In this document: positions 60,648 through 64,000 of the stretch, in pieces
How positions within the stretch are numbered: the stretch's first letter is position 1
Layout: every line of letters begins with the position of its first letter
Source of the DNA: Nocardia beijingensis NBRC 16342
GTDB lineage: Bacteria > Actinomycetota > Actinomycetes > Mycobacteriales > Mycobacteriaceae
Direction of reading: 5' to 3'
Assembly: GCF_001612785.1 (NCBI RefSeq)
Contig: NZ_BDBC01000053.1
Location: 56,467 to 120,466 of the forward strand
DNA: 64,000 bases
Program-made: the position numbers and the translations under genes
Notes under the pieces: generated by a model
Databases searched by the model: none
What the model saw: the letters and a program-made list of their open reading frames with translations, nothing else
Told to the model about the DNA's origin: nothing

Positions 60648-61037
60648 GTGACCGATCGAAACGTGCTTGGGGGGCCGCTGGAAGAGTGCGGCACCGATCC
60701 TCTCACCGGCTTCTACCGGGACGGCTGCTGCAGTACCGGGCCGGAGGATCTGGGCAGCCACACCGTCTGCACCGTTGTCACGGCAGAATTCCTGGAGCAT
60801 CAAGCTTCCATCGGAAACGATCTGAGTACGCCCCGCCCAGAGAACAATTTTCCCGGTTTGCAGCCCGGTGACCGGTGGTGCGTGGTCGCCGTGCGGTGGC
60901 TGCACGCACACGAGGACGGTGTCGCCGCACCCGTCGTGCTGGCCGCCACACATGAGAACGCCCTGGAAGTGATCTCGATGGACATCCTGCGCAAGTACGC
61001 CGTCGACGTGCCCGACGACGTCAGCGACCTGCTCTGA
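60648..61037 (+). CDS. DUF2237 family protein
   Basis: A 129-residue soluble protein. NVLGGPLEECGTDPLTGFYR and DGCCSTGPEDLGSHTVC with the later CVVAVRWLHAHEDG are strongly conserved in DUF2237, which is widespread in bacteria and plants. Several conserved cysteines and acidic residues may bind a metal or carry a redox role, but function is unknown. GTG 60648 is preceded by a TAGGAT box. It is divergent from ftsY. Confidence 0.9.
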   Translation: MTDRNVLGGPLEECGTDPLTGFYRDGCCSTGPEDLGSHTVCTVVTAEFLEHQASIGNDLSTPRPENNFPGLQPGDRWCVVAVRWLHAHEDGVAAPVVLAATHENALEVISMDILRKYAVDVPDDVSDLL

Positions 61038-61166
61038 GCGACCGGTAGCCCCTCCTCCACCCGCGACGCGCCGCGCGGACCACCGGCTCACCCCGGGGAC
61101 CACGAGCCGGTGTCCGATCGGTCCGTGGCGCAGCCGAGCACCTGATGGCACAAATGCGCCATTCGT

Positions 61167-61940
61167 TCAGCGCGCCGCCGCGACCCGTCGACGGTGCGCC
61201 TTCTGACGACATGCGGCCGAGCAGTACCTGGCCCGCCGGCCTGTCCCTGCCCTCGGCACCGCCGCCCGGCACACCGGGCAGCGATCGGCTTCGCTTTCGT
61301 TACGGTCCCGAGTTTCGTTACGTTCTTCGGCTTCGCCATCCCGTTTCGTCACCACCGGCCCGACCGGCGCCGCGCGCAGCGCGTCCAGCACGATCGCGGC
61401 GGTTCGGTCCAGGCCGCCCCTGGCCTTGCGGAGCCGTTGGATCGCAACGCATCCGGTGAAGACGGCGAGCACGTCATCGAGCTCGATGTCGGCCCGGACC
61501 GCCCCCTCCCGCTTGGCCGCGGCCAGCAGGGCCGCCAGCGCATCGTGGAAGCGCACCCCCGCGCTCCGCAGCAGCGCGCGCGGCCACCCGTCGTCGGACT
61601 GCACGAGGTCGCACAGCGCCTGGTTATCCGGGGTCGTGGCGATCACGGCGGTGCAGAAGTCGAAGAAGGCGGCGCCGGGATCGGGTGCGGCGAGATGGTC
61701 GGCGGCCAGCTTCGCCAACCGATCGATGCGCTGCTGCATAACCGCTTCCAGCAGCGCGCTTTTCGTCGGGAAGTGCCGGTAGACGGTGCCCGCGCCGACA
61801 CCTGCCCTGCGGGCGACCTCGACCAGTGACACGGAGGCGCCCTGCTCGGCGAAGGCGCGCTGCGCGGCCGCCAGCACGAGGGCGCGATTGCGCCGGGCAT
61901 CGGATCGCGACATCCCGCCCGGAGCGAGCGATGCGGTCAT
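61167..61940 (-). CDS. TetR-family regulator with C-terminal cysteine-rich domain
   Basis: A 257-residue regulator. The N-terminal TetR HTH (AFAEQGASVSLVEVARRAGV, GAGTVYRHFPTKSALLEAVM) and a helical ligand domain run to about residue 190. A charged linker follows, then a short Cys-rich module: CPVC, 15 residues, CSAAC and a basic end (RQKAHRRR). Four cysteines with that spacing suggest a zinc-binding module, known at the C-terminus of some actinobacterial proteins. ATG 61940 is chosen. It diverges from the NmrA-like gene, with two similar palindromes between. Confidence 0.88.
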   Translation of the reverse strand: MTASLAPGGMSRSDARRNRALVLAAAQRAFAEQGASVSLVEVARRAGVGAGTVYRHFPTKSALLEAVMQQRIDRLAKLAADHLAAPDPGAAFFDFCTAVIATTPDNQALCDLVQSDDGWPRALLRSAGVRFHDALAALLAAAKREGAVRADIELDDVLAVFTGCVAIQRLRKARGGLDRTAAIVLDALRAAPVGPVVTKRDGEAEERNETRDRNESEADRCPVCRAAVPRAGTGRRARYCSAACRQKAHRRRVAAAR

Positions 61941-61975
61941 TTCGTTACGGCCTTCCGATAAGCAGCCTGGTCGAT

Positions 61976-62020
61976 CGGGTGGCGTGACCCGTATCGTCCG
62001 AATCCGGGTCAACCAACCCG
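61976..62020. promoter_or_regulatory. Paired CGGGT-N6-ACCCG palindromes (TetR operators)
   Basis: Two identical-architecture inverted repeats, CGGGT-N6-ACCCG, lie at 61976-61991 and 62005-62020, starting 29 bases apart. They sit between the divergent TetR and NmrA-like genes. The six-base spacers differ, so the arms are the conserved part, as expected of protein-binding sites. Confidence 0.7.
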
Positions 62021-62046
62021 ATTCTACCGAGCAGAGAAGGCGGAGC

Positions 62047-62964
62047 ATGTCCCCTCAGCACAACCTCATCCTGGTCACCGGGGCCACCGGCAAGCAGGGC
62101 GGCACGACCGCCCGGCGACTGCTGGCCGACGGCAGGGCGGTGCGCGCGCTGGTCCGCGACGCGCACGCGCCCGCCGCGCAGGAGCTGGCCGCGGCGGGCG
62201 CGGAACTCGTCGTCGGCGACTTCGACGCCCCCGAGACCTTGCCCGCGGCGCTGGCCGGTGTCAGCGGCCTGTTCCTGGTCCCGCCCGCCGCCTACGGCCC
62301 GGCAGGCTGGGACGTCGACTTGGAGGCCGCGCGCGGCGAAGCGATCGTCGAGGCCGCACGTGCGGCCGGAGTGCGGCAGATCGTGTTCACCGGCATCGCC
62401 TCGATGGGCGACAGCACCTCGTGGGGCGCGACGGGTAAGAAGCGCATCGAAGACGCGATCATCGCCAGCGGTCTGCAATACACCTTGCTGCGCCCGGTGC
62501 GCTTCATGGAGAACTACCTGCTGCGCACGTCACCCGTCGACGGCATCAAAGACGGCGTGCACCGGCACCTGTTCCCGGCCGAGGGGCCGATGAAGGTCAT
62601 CGCCGTCGCGGACATCGGCGACATCGCCGGTCTGGCGTTCGCCGACCCGGATCGCTTCCACGGCCGCGTCCTCGAACTCGCAGGCGACGTGCTCGTCCCG
62701 CCCGTGGCCGCGGCGGCGATCAGCGCGGCCACCGGTCATCAGGTCAGCTACCACGAAGTCGGCGAAGCCGAGGCGGACGCCATCGGCGCGGAGATCGGCA
62801 ATACGTGGCGGCTGATGCGCCACACGGGCGGCTGGCGCGCCGACGTCGACGAGATCCGCGCGATCCACCCCGGGCTGCGCACGTTCGACACCTGGCTCGC
62901 CGAAACCGGTGCGGCGCAGATCAAAGCGCTGCTCGACCGCGAAAGTTCCGGTAAAGCTGGGTGA
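62047..62964 (+). CDS. NmrA/NAD(P)H-binding oxidoreductase-like protein
   Basis: A 305-residue Rossmann-fold protein of the atypical short-chain dehydrogenase (NmrA) group. LILVTGATGKQGGTTARRLL is the dinucleotide-binding motif; VRQIVFTGIAS and YTLLRPVRFMENY are typical later segments. It could be a quinone reductase or a redox-sensing NmrA protein. ATG 62047 follows GGAG. It is divergent from the TetR gene with twin operators, so it is probably repressed by it. Confidence 0.88.
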   Translation: MSPQHNLILVTGATGKQGGTTARRLLADGRAVRALVRDAHAPAAQELAAAGAELVVGDFDAPETLPAALAGVSGLFLVPPAAYGPAGWDVDLEAARGEAIVEAARAAGVRQIVFTGIASMGDSTSWGATGKKRIEDAIIASGLQYTLLRPVRFMENYLLRTSPVDGIKDGVHRHLFPAEGPMKVIAVADIGDIAGLAFADPDRFHGRVLELAGDVLVPPVAAAAISAATGHQVSYHEVGEAEADAIGAEIGNTWRLMRHTGGWRADVDEIRAIHPGLRTFDTWLAETGAAQIKALLDRESSGKAG

Positions 62965-63009
62965 TTCGGCACCGTCACCCTCCCCGCACGGAGGTGACCG
63001 CGCGGCGGG

Positions 63010-64000
63010 TCAGCCCGCCGCGCCGACCGGGGCCAGGTTCTCTCCGCGCAGCCGCTGCGAGATCACCTGGGTGATGCCGTCGCCGCGCATGCTGACGCCG
63101 TAGAGCGCGTCGGCGATCTCCATCGTCGGCTTCTGGTGGGTGATGACGATCAGCTGGCTCTTCTCCCGCAACTGCTCGAACAGGCCGATCAGGCGGCGCA
63201 GATTGGTGTCGTCCAGCGCGGCCTCGACCTCGTCCATCACGTAGAACGGCGACGGCCTGGCGCGGAAGATGGCCACCAGCAACGCGACCGCGGTCAGCGA
63301 CTTCTCCCCGCCGGACAGCAACGACAGCCGCTTGACCTTCTTGCCCGGCGGACGGGCCTCCACCTCGATGCCGGTGGTGAGCATGTCCGAGGGGTCGGTG
63401 AGCAGCAGCCTGCCCTCGCCGCCGGGGAACAGCTTGGCGAACACCTCGACGAACTCGCGCTCCACGTCGGCGTACGCCTCGGTGAACACCTGCAGGATGC
63501 GGGCATCGACCTCGGCGACCACGTCGAGGAGGTCCTTGCGCGCGCTCTTGACGTCCTCGAGCTGCGTGGCCAGGAAGTTGTACCGCTCCTCCAGCGCCGC
63601 GAATTCCTCCAGCGCGAGCGGATTCACCTTGCCGAGGGTGGCGAGATCCTTTTCCGCGCGCTTGGCGCGACGCTCCTGGGTCTGCCGGTCGTACGGCATC
63701 GGGGCGGGTTCGCTGACCTGCTCGCCGCGCTCCTTGGCCTGCTCGTACTCCTGCATCTCCAGCGCCGACGGCGGCAGCGGCACGTGCGGGCCGTACTCGG
63801 CGATCAGATCGTCCAGCGCGATGCCGAACTGCTCGGCGATGTTCGCCTCCAGCTGCTCGATGCGCAGCGCCGCTTGAGCTTTGGCGACCTCGTCCCGATG
63901 CACCGCGTCGGTGAGCTGGGACAGCTGCGCGGTGAGCGCGCGCACCCGCTCCTTGACCTGTTCGACCTGGGCGGCGCACTCCGAGCGCTTGCGCACCAGC
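63010..64000 (-). CDS. smc: Chromosome segregation ATPase SMC (partial, C-terminal part)
   Basis: The minus-strand gene enters from the right edge, so only the C-terminal ~330 residues are seen. They hold the end of the second coiled coil (EQVKERVRALTAQLSQLTDA at the edge), the ABC signature LLSGGEKSLTAVALL, and the Walker B/D-loop region FYVMDEVEAALDDTNLRRL. The protein ends in ISQRLRGENLAPVGAAG. SMC forms the condensin that organises the chromosome. It is separated from ftsY by the DUF2237-TetR-NmrA insert. Confidence 0.96.
   Translation of the reverse strand, partial: LVRKRSECAAQVEQVKERVRALTAQLSQLTDAVHRDEVAKAQAALRIEQLEANIAEQFGIALDDLIAEYGPHVPLPPSALEMQEYEQAKERGEQVSEPAPMPYDRQTQERRAKRAEKDLATLGKVNPLALEEFAALEERYNFLATQLEDVKSARKDLLDVVAEVDARILQVFTEAYADVEREFVEVFAKLFPGGEGRLLLTDPSDMLTTGIEVEARPPGKKVKRLSLLSGGEKSLTAVALLVAIFRARPSPFYVMDEVEAALDDTNLRRLIGLFEQLREKSQLIVITHQKPTMEIADALYGVSMRGDGITQVISQRLRGENLAPVGAAG

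Noticed and set aside
61295..61950. TTTCGTTACGG at 61295-61305 and 61940-61950 with a near copy at 61313-61322
   Set aside because: Two copies are inside the TetR coding sequence (encoding repeated R-N-E) and one covers its start codon; a functional repeat is possible but coincidence from codon use is simpler.
1..64000. tRNA, rRNA, CRISPR arrays, insertion sequences, 4.5S RNA
   Set aside because: No cloverleaf with a TTCGANTC arm, no short regularly spaced repeats, no transposase and no recognised SRP RNA were found by eye; a tRNAscan or Infernal search could still find something missed.

Overview
The window is high-GC actinobacterial chromosome, most likely from Nocardia or a close Corynebacteriales relative. 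The backbone follows the gene order of the Mycobacterium tuberculosis Rv2864c-Rv2922c interval, nearly all on the minus strand: penicillin-binding lipoprotein, DUF4081 acetyltransferase, ispG, rip1, dxr, rlmN, cdsA, frr, pyrH, tsf, rpsB, xerC, dprA, yifB, yraN, DUF2469, rnhB, lepB, rplS, trmD, rimM, KH protein, rpsP, amidohydrolase, ffh, glnD, glnB, amt, ftsY, smc. The assignment rests on recognised protein sequences and gene order; no database search was possible.

Layout. Positions 1-4788 hold a plus-strand accessory block: the tail of an unseen gene, a small membrane protein coupled to it by an ATGA overlap, a 982-residue protein made of 12 IPT/TIG repeats, and a protein with an actinobacterial helix-turn-helix-like N-terminus. 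Positions 4807-19810 carry cell-wall, isoprenoid (MEP pathway), intramembrane proteolysis, phospholipid and translation genes. They are interrupted by a DUF2631 protein, a hemophore-like protein, a LysR regulator with a basic tail, a DUF5997 protein and a LapA-like protein. Positions 20189-30982 are mostly accessory: a small secreted protein and M23 peptidase, DUF1990, an SdsA1-like alkylsulfatase with two DUF202 proteins, an acetoacetate-decarboxylase-like protein behind a KstR-like motif, a divergent TetR/MFS pair, a secreted S1 protease, an FHA-HTH protein and a GNAT enzyme.

Positions 31188-38460 are the xerC-to-rplS block, with a DprA carrying an unusual repetitive N-terminus. Positions 38670-46723 add a cysteine-rich small protein, a membrane protein, Tex, two coupled acyl-CoA ligase family genes and a divergent GAF-LuxR regulator. 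Positions 46865-58615 hold trmD-rimM-KH-rpsP, a membrane-anchored methyltransferase, an F420-type oxidoreductase, an amidohydrolase, ffh and the nitrogen operon amt-glnB-glnD behind a GlnR-like box. Positions 58967-64000 hold ftsY and the 3' part of smc, separated by DUF2237 and a divergent pair of a TetR regulator with a cysteine-rich tail and an NmrA-like reductase.

How the genes work together: ispG and dxr supply isoprenoid precursors; Rip1 cuts membrane regulators; LepB, Ffh and FtsY handle secretion and membrane targeting; TrmD, RimM, S16, S2, EF-Ts, L19 and RRF serve translation; GlnD-PII-Amt senses and imports ammonium. A recurring promoter form, TANNNT followed by 6-7 bases and then ATG or GTG without a Shine-Dalgarno sequence, suggests several leaderless transcripts. 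No tRNA, rRNA, CRISPR array or transposase was seen.
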